Positions 9,154 to 18,849 of a DNA stretch of 64,000 nt are shown here, one piece after another. The notes beneath the pieces were generated by a model. That model was not told the DNA's origin, made no database searches, and was given only the letters and a program-made list of their open reading frames with translations. The stretch is from Rapana venosa. Its lineage: Eukaryota > Mollusca > Gastropoda > Neogastropoda > Muricidae. How positions within the stretch are numbered: the stretch's first letter is position 1; every line of letters starts with the position of its first letter. Where the stretch lies: assembly GCA_028751875.1 (NCBI GenBank), contig CM054135.1:5614891-5678890 (forward strand), read 5' to 3'. A program made the translations under genes and the position numbers.

Positions 9154-9356
9154 CGTACCGTACCCAAGAGAGAAAAACTGTCGGAAGCAGCGGGCAGGTC
9201 GCCGGACACGACGGTCAGTCAGGAGAACGACGTAGGCCAGCAGCAGAGCGGTCAAGGCAGTAGGACATCTTCTCACCCGAGTCGTGAGGCAGCAGGAACA
9301 CCAGAGGCACCAAGCAGAGAGTTGACCAGGACGGGCAGCATCATGGTCATGCAGTA
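9154..9356 (-). CDS. nAChR-like receptor exon, transmembrane segments 1 and 2
   Basis: Clear Cys-loop channel core. Acceptor TTTTAG lies before 9356 and donor GTGAGC after 9154. Read in three frames joined by single-base shifts it gives YCMTMMLPVLVNSLL (TM1), PLVFLLPHDSGEKMSYC, LTALLLAYVVLLT (TM2) and VVSGDLPAASDSFSLLG (TM2-TM3 linker). The P..SGEK block at the inner mouth is diagnostic of nicotinic-type subunits, and the Glu of GEK is the intermediate charge ring expected of a cation-selective pore. The protein would sit in the plasma membrane as one of five subunits. At least three one-base indels interrupt the exon; given the smoothed duplicate just downstream, I read them as consensus errors. 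The TM3 exon is expected next and is found at 650-839. Confidence 0.85.
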
Positions 9357-9362
9357 CTAAAA

Positions 9363-9525
9363 GTGGATCGGTGGTCTAGAGGTAACGCGCCTGTCTAGAA
9401 AGCGAAAAAGTCCGGGTCTGAAGTGTGCGGCGGTTCGTACCCCGTTTGGACCGGAAACTTTTCCCCCATCCATTAGACCATGAGTGGTGGTCTGGGCGCT
9501 AGTCTTTCGGAGAGACGATAACATA
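9363..9525 (+). mobile_element. SINE family B, 5' half
   Basis: Head GTGGATCGGTGGTCTAGAGG with A box, B box GGTTCGTACCCCG, and body up to TCTTTCGGAGAGACG. The matching 3' half begins at 10173, after a 650-base smoothed insertion. The head starts about seven bases from the nAChR-like exon's first base, on the acceptor side. Confidence 0.8.
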
Positions 9526-9590
9526 GGAAAATAAATTTAAGGGAAAAAAAACCATTTTCTTTTCCCCATCCAAAATTCTCATCCCCTTCT

Positions 9591-9632
<42 letters not shown>

Positions 9633-10172
9633 CCGGGGTCCCGGGGGGTTTTTGGGATATTTGTTTTTAAAAACAAAAAGTTTGGCAGTGATCACCTTTT
9701 TTTTTTTTTAAAGATACCCGAAAAACCACTTCCTTCCCCCAATTCCTTCCCCTTTTTCCCCCCCCCCCTTTTCTTAAAAATTTTCCTTAACCTCAAAAAA
9801 GAAAAAAAAAAAAAAAACGCGGCACCAAAAAACCCCACAAAAGGTCAAAAGAGACCCGACCAACAAAAACGCCCCCCAAATTAGACACTTCCCCCTCAAA
9901 AAAACAAACCCCAAAAACAAAAGAGTTTTGACCAAAAACGCTCCCCCCCTTCCCCCCAAGGAGAAAAAAAAAGGGATGTGGCCCCTAAAACGGCGTCGGG
10001 AAACGAGAAGGGGCCCGGGCTAAGGGTGGGCTTTCTCCCCTTTTGGACCAAAAACCCCCCCAAGAGAAATGAAAAAAATAAATTTGGTTGATAAAAATTT
10101 TTTAAAAAACCCCCTTTAAAAACAAAAAAGGGGTTAAAGGGGGGGGTTTTAGTTTAAAAACCCCCTAAAGCC
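9526..10172. other. Smoothed duplicate of 8998-9525
   Basis: Poly-T (9588-9632) and long A, C and G runs. From 9815 the phrases aaggtcaaaag, acccgaccaacaaaa, aaattagacacttcccc and cctcaaa repeat 9039-9110 in order, with the bases between them collapsed into homopolymers. It is most simply an assembly insertion of a noisy second copy. Confidence 0.6.
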
Positions 10173-10450
10173 ATGATGTGTCTGGCGCTATCTTTTCGGA
10201 TGAGACGAAAACCGAGGTCCCATGTGTTTACCGAATTATTTAGCGCACGTAAAAGAACCCACGGCAACAAGAAGTTGTCCCTGGCAAAATTCTTAAAAAA
10301 AAAAGCCACTCTGATAGGGAAACAATACAGTTGCGGACATGAAAAAAAAAAAAAAATGGGGGGCCGCGCTTGGGGCGACGCGCTCCCCCCCCCTTTTTCC
10401 CCGGGAGAGCGCCCGAATTTCAGGGAGGAATCTGCCGTGATTTAAAAGTG
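10173..10450 (+). mobile_element. SINE family B, 3' half
   Basis: Continues the element begun at 9363: tctttcggatgagacg, TTTAGCGCACGTAAAAGAACC, CACGGCAACAAGAAGTTG, CACTCTGATAGGGAAAC, and a degraded tail with the GC palindrome and AATTTCAGGGAGG. Confidence 0.75.
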
Positions 10451-10735
10451 GTAGAAATGAAATCTGGCGTTTTGATTTTTTGCTTTAAAAGTTTCAGCGT
10501 AAAAAATTTCCCATACTTATTTTATTTTTATTATTACACAAGGGGGGGCCCCGACTCGGGGAAAAGGGGAAAGGGAGACTTTGGGCGAGCTAAAGCGCTC
10601 GTCCCACGAAGCGGCTGTGTGGCTCCAGATGCGTCGGGTCCCCCCCGTGCGGCTGGAATTTAGTTTTGGTCACACCCGCGGGATCCTAGGGAAAAGGATA
10701 GGTGGGGTGGGGGGGGGGGGGGGGGAAATCACCCT
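10451..10735. other. Unassigned, partly smoothed sequence
   Basis: GC-rich block at 10555-10690 with no match to the repeats in the window and no firm reading frame. It could hide a degraded exon of the nAChR-like gene, since a late ligand-binding exon is expected between 11.75 and 9.36 kb, but I cannot identify one. Confidence 0.3.
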
Positions 10736-11009
10736 CATCGTCACATCGCGTCGTCGTCGTCATCGTCATCATCATCATCTCATCGTCGTCCCCCGTCGTC
10801 GTCGTCGTCTCGTCGTCGCGTCGCGTCATATCATCATCATCATCATCATCTCATCATCAACCATCATATCATCATCTCATCATCATCACTCATCATCACA
10901 TCATCGTCGTCGTCGTCGTCGTCGTCGCGTCGCGTGCGTCGTCGTCTCGTCGTCGTCGTCTCATACATCATCATTCATCACTCATCATCATCAACATCTT
11001 TCTCATATA
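10736..11009. repeat. Compound (CAT)n/(CGT)n array
   Basis: About 270 bases of mixed TCA and TCG trinucleotides. The Ser/Val/Arg-rich open frames crossing it are artefacts. Confidence 0.9.
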
Positions 11010-11140
11010 AACCATTACCCCCAGCGGTGTGTAAGGGCAGCAAAAAAGCGCTTCCCCGTCTACCTTTTCCCCACCTAGTCAGATCCCCAAGAGGCTGCAT
11101 GGCCTTATCTCACTTTTTAAAACCCCTCCACGTTGCTTTG
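11010..11140 (-). pseudogene. RTE-type LINE 3' end fragment
   Basis: Matches the 3' end of the elements at 61.9-62.13 kb and 42.95-43.1 kb (words cagcggtgtgtaagggcagca, aagcgcttcc, gatccccaag). It lies beside a TCA array as the others lie beside TGA repeats. It is short and smoothed. Confidence 0.65.
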
Positions 11141-11400
11141 GTGAAAGGGGGAAAAATAAAACCAAAAAAACCCCCCAAAGGTCGAGGTTTTCCCCATGAC
11201 TTTAAAAAAAAAAAAAAAAAATTTTTTTTCGAGGAAAATGGATTAACTTCGTCGTTTTTTTTTGGTGTGTGCTCCAGTTCCCGTTGTATACAATTTTGCC
11301 CAATTTTGTCATCCTTTCTAATAATACAAGGGGCCCACCTGCCTACAGCCTCCCCCCCCCCCCCCCCAATCCTTGTAAACTTTTGGACATTATCTTCCCA
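11141..11400. other. Smoothed non-coding sequence
   Basis: Homopolymer-rich, with no recognisable feature. Confidence 0.4.
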
Positions 11401-11740
11401 TTTATTCACTCATTACTCACTCGCCACATACACCCCCCCCCCCCATCCACCCCCCCACAAAACCAACCTTCCCCCTCCCCCCCCCCCGACACACACACCA
11501 CCACACACAACCACACAACACACCACACACACACACCAACACCCACACCCCCACACACCAAAACAACACAGGCAACACACAAAAACTACCCCCCCACCCA
11601 CCCACCCCCCAAACACACCTCCCCTCAAACATTACCTCTCCCCCCCCCCCCCTTTCCCTTCCCCCACACAACCCCACAACCCACCAACACACCAAAAAAA
11701 AGCCCCAACCCCCCCCCCAAACTCCCTCCCCTCCCGAACC
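11401..11740. repeat. A/C-only low-complexity tract
   Basis: Irregular CA/CCA/CCC units over about 340 bases with few G or T. Similar to 244-632 and 16903-17665. Confidence 0.85.
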
Positions 11741-11749
11741 CTAAACCCA

Positions 11750-11984
11750 GCTTCAAAACGGATAGCCAAGCTGCCCTCGGGAGCCAAAACCGGGGTGTCG
11801 AAGGGGAACTTGGTCCCCTCCATCTGGCAGGAGTGACCAGTTCCCCGGAGGGTTGAAAACCGGCCGTGGTCTATAATGCGGATGGGGATGCGCGCTCCCT
11901 GGGCCGACGGTTTTTTCGATTCTGACCACACACAGTCAAGATGCTCCAAAAAACTCGCGGGTACCTCGTTCTTAGGAGATCGAA
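11750..11984 (-). CDS. nAChR-like receptor exon containing the Cys loop (boundaries approximate)
   Basis: One minus-strand frame runs through ARIPIRIIDHGRFSTLRG and GHSCQMEGTKFPFDTPVLA. The spacing C-x-M-E/D-x3-F-P-F-D is exactly that of the Cys loop of pentameric ligand-gated channels. In place of the expected Gln and closing Cys it reads Pro and Leu, each one base away (CAG to CCG, TGC to TTG) and each creating a homopolymer. That is the error type seen throughout this zone. Upstream residues (EVPASFLEHLDCVWSES) may be the preceding strands or out of frame. Splice borders could not be fixed. It lies on the same strand as, and N-terminal to, the TM1/TM2 exon at 9154-9356, as the family requires. 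Confidence 0.6.
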
Positions 11985-11999
11985 AAAAAATTATAAAAG

Positions 12000-12268
12000 G
12001 TAAAGGGTGTCTCATAACCCTTTAAATTTTTTAAGGGAGCGAGGCGTCGAGATCGCTTCTCTAGGGCCAGCATATTGAGGCCGGCGCCCCTTCCTCCCCT
12101 CCGCTTTTCCCCTTTCCCGACCCTAAAGAGGGCAGTTCCCTTTACACTTGGGGAAAAATGGGGGACGTACTGAAGCCAAGGCCGTAACGGTCACCCCCCC
12201 ACTTGGAAAAAACACTCGACGTGCTTTCTTGGGTGGGGAAAGGAGTGCTCTGACACTGGATCCCGTAG
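12000..12268 (-). mobile_element. SINE family C copy
   Basis: Degraded but full-span: tail aaaggtaaaggg, body agggccagcatattgagg and accctaaagagggcag, and remnants of the 5S-like part (ggtcacc, actcgacgtgctt) and head (gtgctctgacactgg, atcccg). Confidence 0.75.
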
Positions 12269-12274
12269 ATAACA

Positions 12275-12440
12275 CTTTATTTATTTTATTTCAGGTAATG
12301 GAATAAAAAAAATCCCCCCGTTGTAGCACTTTTGTTAATTTTTATCCAAAAAGACGTTGCTACCACGTTTTTTAGAAGATCATGCCACTTGTGTATTTAT
12401 GTAAAAACTCCTTTGTCCTCCTCCCCCCACCACTACTTAA
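12275..12440 (-). mobile_element. SINE family A 3' tail fragment
   Basis: ttatttattttatttcaggtaatgg followed by a worn body. It is the same tail as at 14011, 17925, 19960, 42093 and 58905. Confidence 0.5.
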
Positions 12441-12477
12441 CCTCGAATGTGGGGCACCCCCCCCCCCCCCCTTGTGG

Positions 12478-12642
12478 GGGATGCAGGGGCCTGCATATAA
12501 ACAGCATCCAAACCTTCTGGAAAATCCCGTGTAGAAATTTTCTTTTTTCTATCCCTCTCTTTTTTCGCCTTGTTCCCCCTTTTTCCTGTCACCTCCTTCT
12601 TGTCTATTTTCTGCCTTCTTGGCCATTTCCCCGCCTTTTTTT
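12478..12642 (-). repeat. Dispersed purine-rich repeat F
   Basis: Minus-strand copy of the repeat also found at 15318, 18270 and 30236 on plus: ccttctggaaa, ctatccctctctttt, ccttttttcctgtcacctcc, ttctgccttcttgg. No tRNA-like head and no coding capacity. Confidence 0.65.
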
Positions 12643-13195
12643 TTTTTTTTAAAAAAGAATTTTAAAGATAACAATTTTCTCCCCCCCGAAGTCGGGTGGC
12701 CGGTCCTGACTTGTCAGCCTTAATGGCAGCGTAAAAGCGATCTTATCTTCATTTTTTACAGAAAAAAACCATTTGATCTGCAAGCAAGGGAAAAAACCTA
12801 TATGCACCTTAATGTTTCCTGTTCTGCCTTATCCATACACACAATTAACCAAAAATTTTTTTTTTGAAGGGGTGAAAAAAAAACCTTAATATAAGTTTGT
12901 TTGCTACTCTTAAGAAATCTGAAAAAAACAACCAAATTTGTATTCAAATTAGAAAAAGTGTTCCCAAAAACTGTACTGTGTACATTCAAAATTTAACAAA
13001 ATGATTTAGCTTTTCTTTTCAAATGGGCATGCTTTTTTTTAAAATTTAATTTCCTATACGATTTCTTGTTAAATTTTGGGAAAAACAGTCAAAATTTTTC
13101 GTGTAACAGCCCCAATAACAATACATTTCGACAGATCAACATACTTTTTTTAAAAAAAAAAAATTCTGTTGAATGATCTGTACGTTGGTACATAA
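12643..13195. other. AT-rich non-coding sequence
   Basis: No gene, repeat or structural feature recognised. Confidence 0.4.
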
Positions 13196-13460
13196 AGGAG
13201 GGGATGTCAGTGGTCAGAGACTCGTTTTCCTCTCTAAGGTTAAACCCGCATCGAGCGGGTTACCACTTAATGGGTTTATCGTTCGCGGCCCCTGCTTCAG
13301 AACATCTCTCAGTTCACCCCTGTAAAGTGGGTACCGCCTCTTTTAGATCAGGGGGTAAAAAAACAGCGAGGGAAGGAGATGGGCGCCGCCTTAAAATTGC
13401 TGGCCCCTTGAAAGTTGAAGGTTCTGATGCCTCACTCCCCCACGACCCCATATAAGGGAC
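13196..13460 (+). mobile_element. SINE family C copy, plus orientation
   Basis: Head gtcagtggtcagagactcg, the 5S-like part (gcatcgagcgggttaccactt), body cagttcacccctgtaaagtgg, gggcgccgcc, and tail cccacgaccccatataaggga. Heavily diverged or smoothed. Confidence 0.7.
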
Positions 13461-14010
13461 CTTTTCTTTATACCCTCTCTTTTTGTTACTTTTTCTATAC
13501 CCTCTTGGATACAATTAATCGCTATTTAAAGCACATAAAAGCACCCTTTTTACCGCCAACACCTTGCGTAACCCCAGATATTGAAACCCCTTCAAAAAAC
13601 TTCTCTTTTAGCAAACCCGCAACGTTTTTTAGTTCCTATCGAATTTTGTTAATGTTTGATAAGTATTATGCGCGTCGTTTGGATTACTCACAACTTAAAT
13701 TAGCCAATTCTAAGTGTAAAAAAATATAACATGTGATGGTATCTACCTACTCCCCCCAAAACCCCCTTTTTGTTGGGGAGGGTAATTTTTTAATTTAATT
13801 TATTTTATATTTAAGAGGATTATTACAAGCAAACATACTTTCAACAAGCCCCTGGAAAAAGCAAACAAACAAAAAATACCCCCCCCCTTTAAAAAAAAAA
13901 CCCCGAAATATTTTTAAGAAAAAAAAAACATCCAAAAAATAAAAAGCTATTCCAATAGAAAGAAGAGGAAGTTAAAAAAGATAGATAGACAGAAAAAATA
14001 ACAGAAGGAT
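13461..14010. other. AT-rich non-coding sequence
   Basis: No gene recognised. Several homopolymer runs. Confidence 0.4.
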
Positions 14011-14100
14011 TTATTTATTTTATTTTTTTTTATTTTTGGGATAATGGAATAAGAACTCATGTGTTTATTTTTACCCGTCCCCCTAGTATGCAAATTTTTA
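14011..14100 (-). mobile_element. SINE family A 3' tail fragment
   Basis: tttatttattttattt, gataatggaataag and actcatgtgtttattt, the tail and hairpin part of the family in reverse. Confidence 0.6.
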
Positions 14101-14126
14101 AAGAGAGAAAAAAAGAAAGAAAGAAA

Positions 14127-14168
<42 letters not shown>

Positions 14169-14220
14169 AGAAAGAGAGAAGAGAAAAAGGGAAGAGAGAA
14201 GAAGAGAGAGAGAGAGGGCA
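14101..14220. repeat. (GA)n purine tract
   Basis: Imperfect GA/GAAA repeats of about 115 bases. Confidence 0.9.
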
Positions 14221-14339
14221 GGGAACAGAGAGACAGCAGACCCTTACGAATTTTCATTTACCCAAAATTTGGGGGTCCAGATTTCTGAACGGCCACAGTA
14301 GCACCTTTACTATTTGTAGCGAGGGCCCCTTCCACACAA

Positions 14340-14475
14340 ACGATGGCACTTCCTTCCTGCAACAAAAAGCACACACACACACACACAAACCCCCACACAC
14401 ACAACACACACACACACACAAAACCACACACAAAAAAACAACACAACACACACACACACACAACACACACACATT
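14340..14475. repeat. (CA)n microsatellite, irregular
   Basis: About 105 bases of CA repeats with A and C runs (14370-14474). Confidence 0.85.
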
Positions 14476-14494
14476 GTCCTTTAGAGGAGAGTGC

Positions 14495-15117
14495 CGCTTC
14501 TTGTTCTTGTTCTTGTTCTTTTTGTTTTCCTTCTTGTTCTCCTTCTTGTTCTTCTTGTTCTTGTTCTTGTTGTTCTTTTTCTCCTCCTCCACCTCCTCCT
14601 CACTGCTTTATCTTTCTTCATTATCTTGTGTTGCTGTTGTTGTCGTCGTCGTCGGTGTTGTTGTTTTTTCTTCTTCTTCTTTATCTTGTTGTTGTTGTTG
14701 TTTGTTGTTGTTGTTTTGTCTCTTCTTCTCTTCTTCCTTCTTCTTCTTCTTCTTCTTCTTCTTCTTCTTCTTCTTCTTCTTCTTCTTCTTCTTCTTCTAC
14801 TTCTCCTCCTCCTCCTCCTCCTCCTCCTCCTCCTCCTCCTCCTCCTCCTTCTTTCCTTGTTCTTCTTCTTCTTCTTCTTCTTCTTCTTCTTCTTCTTCTT
14901 CTTCTTCTTCTTCTTCTTCTTCTTCGGAATTCTTCTCGGAATTCTTCTTCGGAATTCTTCTTCTTCTTCTTCGGAATTCTTCTTCGGAATTCTTCTTCTT
15001 CTTCATTATTTTCTTGTTGTTGTTCTTCTTCTTCCTTATCTTGTTTGTTGCTGGTTTCTGTTGCTGTTGTTGTTGTTGTCGTTCTTCTTCTTCTTCTTCT
15101 TTCTTTATCTTGTTGTC

Positions 15118-15152
<35 letters not shown>

Positions 15153-15179
15153 CTTCTTCTTCTTCTTCTTCTTCTTCTT

Positions 15180-15210
<31 letters not shown>

Positions 15211-15310
15211 TTCTTCTTCTTCTTCTTCTTCTTCTTTCTTCTTCTTCTTCTCTTCTTCTTCTTCGGAATTCTTCTGCTCCTCCTCCTCCTCCTCCTCCTC
15301 CTTCTTCTTC
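14495..15310. repeat. Long (TTC)n/(TTG)n/(TCC)n polypyrimidine-rich array
   Basis: About 800 bases of TTC, TTG and TCC triplets with almost no A on the plus strand, apart from interrupting cggaattc words at 14925-14995 and 15264-15271. The very long Ser-, Phe- and Leu-rich frames over it are artefacts of the triplet repeat. Confidence 0.95.
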
Positions 15311-15317
15311 TGCTCAC

Positions 15318-15585
15318 GCTTAGACAGCAGCTATCATTGTCCGTCATAGGAGCGAAACCATGTCACGCTGCCGTTAAGCGCCTGTCGGACAAGTGAAGCC
15401 CAGCGCATCCAACATCGGCATGGGAGAGAATCGTTATCTTTTAAGTCTTTCTGGTAAAAGAAAATGCAGGAGGAGCGCACCAAGAAGGCAGAAAATAGTC
15501 AAGGAAGAGGTGACAGGAAGAAAAGGAACAAGGCAGGAACAAGAATAAAGGGGGAAGAAAAGAGGGAATTCCTAGCGTAGAATTT
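15318..15585 (+). repeat. Dispersed purine-rich repeat F
   Basis: Starts with tagacagcagctatcattgtc, then cgctgccgttaagcg, aagtctttctgg, aggaagaaaaggaac and gagggaattcctag. It aligns with 30236-30550 along its whole length. Confidence 0.75.
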
Positions 15586-15615
15586 TTTAGAAGGTTTATT
15601 TATTTTATTTATTTA

Positions 15616-15845
15616 TATCACTTTAAGTCACGTCAGATTTCTCTGCGTGAAATTCGGGCTGCTCTCCCCGGGGAGAGCGCGTCGCCACAGAGTAGCGCCA
15701 CCCATTTTTTTCTCTTTTTTTCTGTCTACAACTGCATTTGTTTTCCTATCAGAGTGGCTTTTTTTCTACAGAATTTTGCCAAGGACAACTCTCTTGTTGC
15801 CGTGGGTTCTTTTACGTGCGCTAAATAAGTTTTGTGCAACACACG

Positions 15846-15876
<31 letters not shown>

Positions 15877-16016
15877 TAGCGCCCAGACCACCACTCAAGG
15901 TCTAGTGGATGGGGAAAAATTTTCGGGTCCAAACGGGATATGAACCACCGCCCACTTCCGATCCGGACTTTTCGCTTTCTAGACAGGCGCGTTACCTCTA
16001 GACCACCGATCCACCG
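15616..16016 (-). mobile_element. SINE family B, full-length
   Basis: About 400 bp, the best-preserved minus copy, with 5' head tggatcggtggtctagaggt (reading from 16012) and 3' palindrome ctctccccggggagag (15662-15677). An (ATTT)n tract follows on the plus side. Confidence 0.85.
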
Positions 16017-16139
16017 AAAGGTCAGAATAAGGGCTTGGGTATTTAAAAAAACCACCCCACGTTTTTATTTATTTATTTATTTAATTTATTTATTTATATA
16101 TCTATTTGTACTGACAGGCCCCCTGGCATACCCACAGGG

Positions 16140-16308
16140 GAAGAAAGTGTGTGTGTGTGTGTGAATTTATGTATGTATGTATGTATGTATGTATGTATGT
16201 ATGTATGTATGTATGTATGTATGTATGTATCTATGTGTGTGTATGTCTGTCTGTCTGTCTGTCCGTCTATCTATCTATATATCTATCTATCATGTCTGTC
16301 TGTCGTCC

Positions 16309-16344
<36 letters not shown>

Positions 16345-16415
16345 TCTCTATCTCTCTCTCTCTATCTCTCTATCTGTCTGTCTGTCTTTCTGTCTATCTG
16401 TCTGTCTGTCTGTTG

Positions 16416-16502
<87 letters not shown>

Positions 16503-16610
16503 GTCTGTCTGTCTGTCTGTTTGTCTGTCCGTCCGTCCTCCCGTCCATCCGTCTGTTGTCTGTCTGTCTGTCTATTACTTCTTTATCTGTCTGTCTTGCC
16601 AAATTCCTCC
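16140..16610. repeat. Compound tetranucleotide array (ATGT)n-(TCTG)n-(TCTA)n
   Basis: Ordered blocks: (ATGT)n at 16168-16230, mixed TCTG/TCTA to about 16420, nearly pure (ATCT)n at 16428-16500, then TCTG again. The Ser/Leu/Ile/Tyr-rich frames crossing it are artefacts. Confidence 0.95.
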
Positions 16611-16639
16611 ATCCACCCCCACAATACCATCCATCCATC

Positions 16640-16902
16640 CCCAACCACCTTTTTTCCTATTCTAAAAAAGGAGAAGGAAAAAAGGACAAGAAGGGGGAGA
16701 AAAGAGGACAAAAGACAGAGGAAAAAGGAAGACAGAAAAAAAAAGGAGACAGCAAAGAGAGAGACAAAGAAAAAAACAGACAAAAAAAGGGGAGGAAAAA
16801 AGAAGGGATGGGGGGCCGGGGAAGCAAGAACCCAAAAAGCGTTTAGAAAAAGTCTGTTATTAATTAGGAGTACCCCAAACTGCGTTTCTATATTGAAAAA
16901 AA
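16640..16902. other. Purine-rich smoothed sequence
   Basis: A/G-rich with homopolymer runs; possibly a degraded copy of repeat F (aggaaaaaaggacaagaa, gacagag). No gene. Confidence 0.35.
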
Positions 16903-17665
16903 ACCCATGAAAAACCCCAAAACCCCACCAACCACACAAAAAACCACCCCAAACCCCCCCAAAACACCACACACCAAAACACCCACACACAACACACACA
17001 CACCCACCACCCCCAAACACACAAAACACACCCAAAACCACACACAACACACACACAAAAACACACCCCCACACACACACACAAAAACCCAAACCCCAAC
17101 CACACACACACACCCCAACACACACACACACACAACACACAAAAACACACATACACACACACACACAAAACACCACCCACCACCACCACCACCCACCACA
17201 AAAACCACACACACACCACACAAACACACACGACACACACCACACACACACACGCCACAAACGAACGAAACACACCACACACCACAAAACGCACACACTA
17301 ACCAACAACACCCACACCACACACACCCCAAACACACACACACACACAAAAACACACAACACACACACACCCCCCCACTACACACACACACAACAACACA
17401 CACCCACCACCACCCCACCACCACACACCACACACACACACAAAAAACCCCCCAACACACACCCCCACACCACCACACACCACACACAAACACACCCCAC
17501 ACCCAAAAATACACACGCACACACAACAACCACAACGAAAACCACGCACACACACACACACACCACACACCCCCAAACACACCAAAAACCACCACACACA
17601 CCAATCACAAAAACCCACACCCCACAACCCACCCACACCCCCACACCCCCCACAACCCCCCCCCC
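16903..17665. repeat. A/C-only tract of about 760 bases
   Basis: Almost pure A and C on the plus strand in irregular CA, CCA, CAAA and CCC units. Cys/Val/Trp-rich minus frames here are artefacts. Probably one or more badly called (CA)n arrays. Confidence 0.9.
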
Positions 17666-17669
17666 CCGC

Positions 17670-17924
17670 GACGAGAAAAAGGGGATAATGGAGTGACTAT
17701 GGCATGATCTTTATTTCCGAGGGGAACAGGTAAATATTTTCCTGTTTTGCCCCCCAAATAGGAACTACGTTAAAAAAAAATAGAAAAAAAAGAAAAAACA
17801 GAGATAGATCACAGACCCGGTTTACTGTTTCATCCAAAAACGGGGGAGGGGTTTCTTTTTTCTTTGTTGTCGAACTCAAAACAGCTATTGCAGTCCTGTA
17901 AATGACGAGAAGCATTTTATTATT
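17670..17924. other. Smoothed non-coding sequence
   Basis: No recognisable feature. Confidence 0.35.
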
Positions 17925-18245
17925 TTAAAATTTATTTTATTCTTTTATATCGGGTAATGGAAAAGCACTTAAATGCTTTTTTTTTTTTAAACTTCATCCC
18001 CATTTTATCGGTTTGTAAAACTGTCATTGTTTTTCCCACCGCACACAAAGGCCACTCTTCGAAAAACGGAACAGGATTTAAAGTTGCGCAAAGTCCGTTG
18101 GGGGTTCGCAACGGGGGCCCGGTTTAAGTTCATCCCAAGATTTTTGGGGAGAGTGGATCTGCACTATGTTAACTCCCGGGGAAAATATCCCCTTAACGGG
18201 AATCGAACCCGGGTCGTCAGATTGCACCCTATCATGCCGTCCCCC
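17925..18245 (-). mobile_element. SINE family A copy
   Basis: Tail (tttattttattcttttatatcgg), hairpin region agcacttaaatgctt, body (actatgttaactcccggggaaaatatcccc), B box region (gggaatcgaacccgggtcgtcagattg). Complete in span but smoothed. Confidence 0.75.
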
Positions 18246-18269
18246 GTTACGCTCCCGTTTAAGCCCCGA

Positions 18270-18490
18270 GGTAGGCCAGCACATCGGACTCCCCCGTGGG
18301 AGAGAATTGTTTTTTTTAAAATCTTTCTGGAGAAAAGGAAAGAAGGGCCCTGAGAGGCAGAAACATAGAAAAGAAAAAGGTGACAGGAAGAAAAGGAAAA
18401 GGCAGAAACAAAGAGAGGGATGGAAAAGTGGGAATTCCTCAAAAAGGATTTTCGAAGACGGGGAGGCTATCTATCCTGAACCCCCCCCCC
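18270..18490 (+). repeat. Dispersed purine-rich repeat F
   Basis: Shares ggccagcacatcggac, aaatctttctgg, aaggtgacaggaagaaaagg, ggatggaaaagtgggaattcc and ggggaggctat with 15318 and 30236. Confidence 0.7.
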
Positions 18491-18654
18491 CCCTTCTCTC
18501 CCCCCCCGCCTGCATCCCCCGGAAAAAAAACAAAGAAAGATGGTAGATAAGAAAACGGAAGGGGGGGGTGGTTGTTTGGAAGTTTGGTCTTTTGCAAGAC
18601 TATCGTGCCACGCAAAAAAAAAAACCAACAAAGTGAAAAAGAGAGCCCACACGA

Positions 18655-18781
18655 CTGGCCAGACCCTTTGTTGAGGGAATCGGGTTGGGGCCATTTCCCC
18701 AAAAGGTACAGCGGAGGCCGGACAGGGGCCAAACCCGAGACGTTGACAGCCGTTTTTAAAAGTGAATCCAGGTCAGTGCTT
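18655..18781 (-). CDS. Candidate nAChR-like exon from the ligand-binding domain
   Basis: Non-repeat GC-rich block. On the minus strand an AG (ccaaag) precedes 18781 and a pyrimidine-rich stretch lies some 30 bases further upstream. The open frame reads TDLDSLLKTAVNVSGLAPVR, then LYLLGKWPQPDSLNKGSG. The 'W-x-PD-x-L-x-K/N' pattern resembles the loop A region of nicotinic ligand-binding domains (W-x-PD-x-x-L-x-N), and its position before the Cys-loop exon on the same strand is right. The zone is smoothed and the match is short, so this may be chance. Confidence 0.3.
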
Positions 18782-18849
18782 TGGGACCACGGGGCAGGGA
18801 ACACCGCGGGAAAAACAGAGAAAAAGTGAGTGATGTGCGGCAGTCAAGC

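Noticed and set aside
10581..11836. Ser/His/Pro-rich genes over CAT/CGT and A/C tracts
   Set aside because: Low-complexity translation.
14343..15396. Frames of about 300 codons rich in Ser, Phe or Leu
   Set aside because: They translate a TTC/TTG/TCC array in its three frames.
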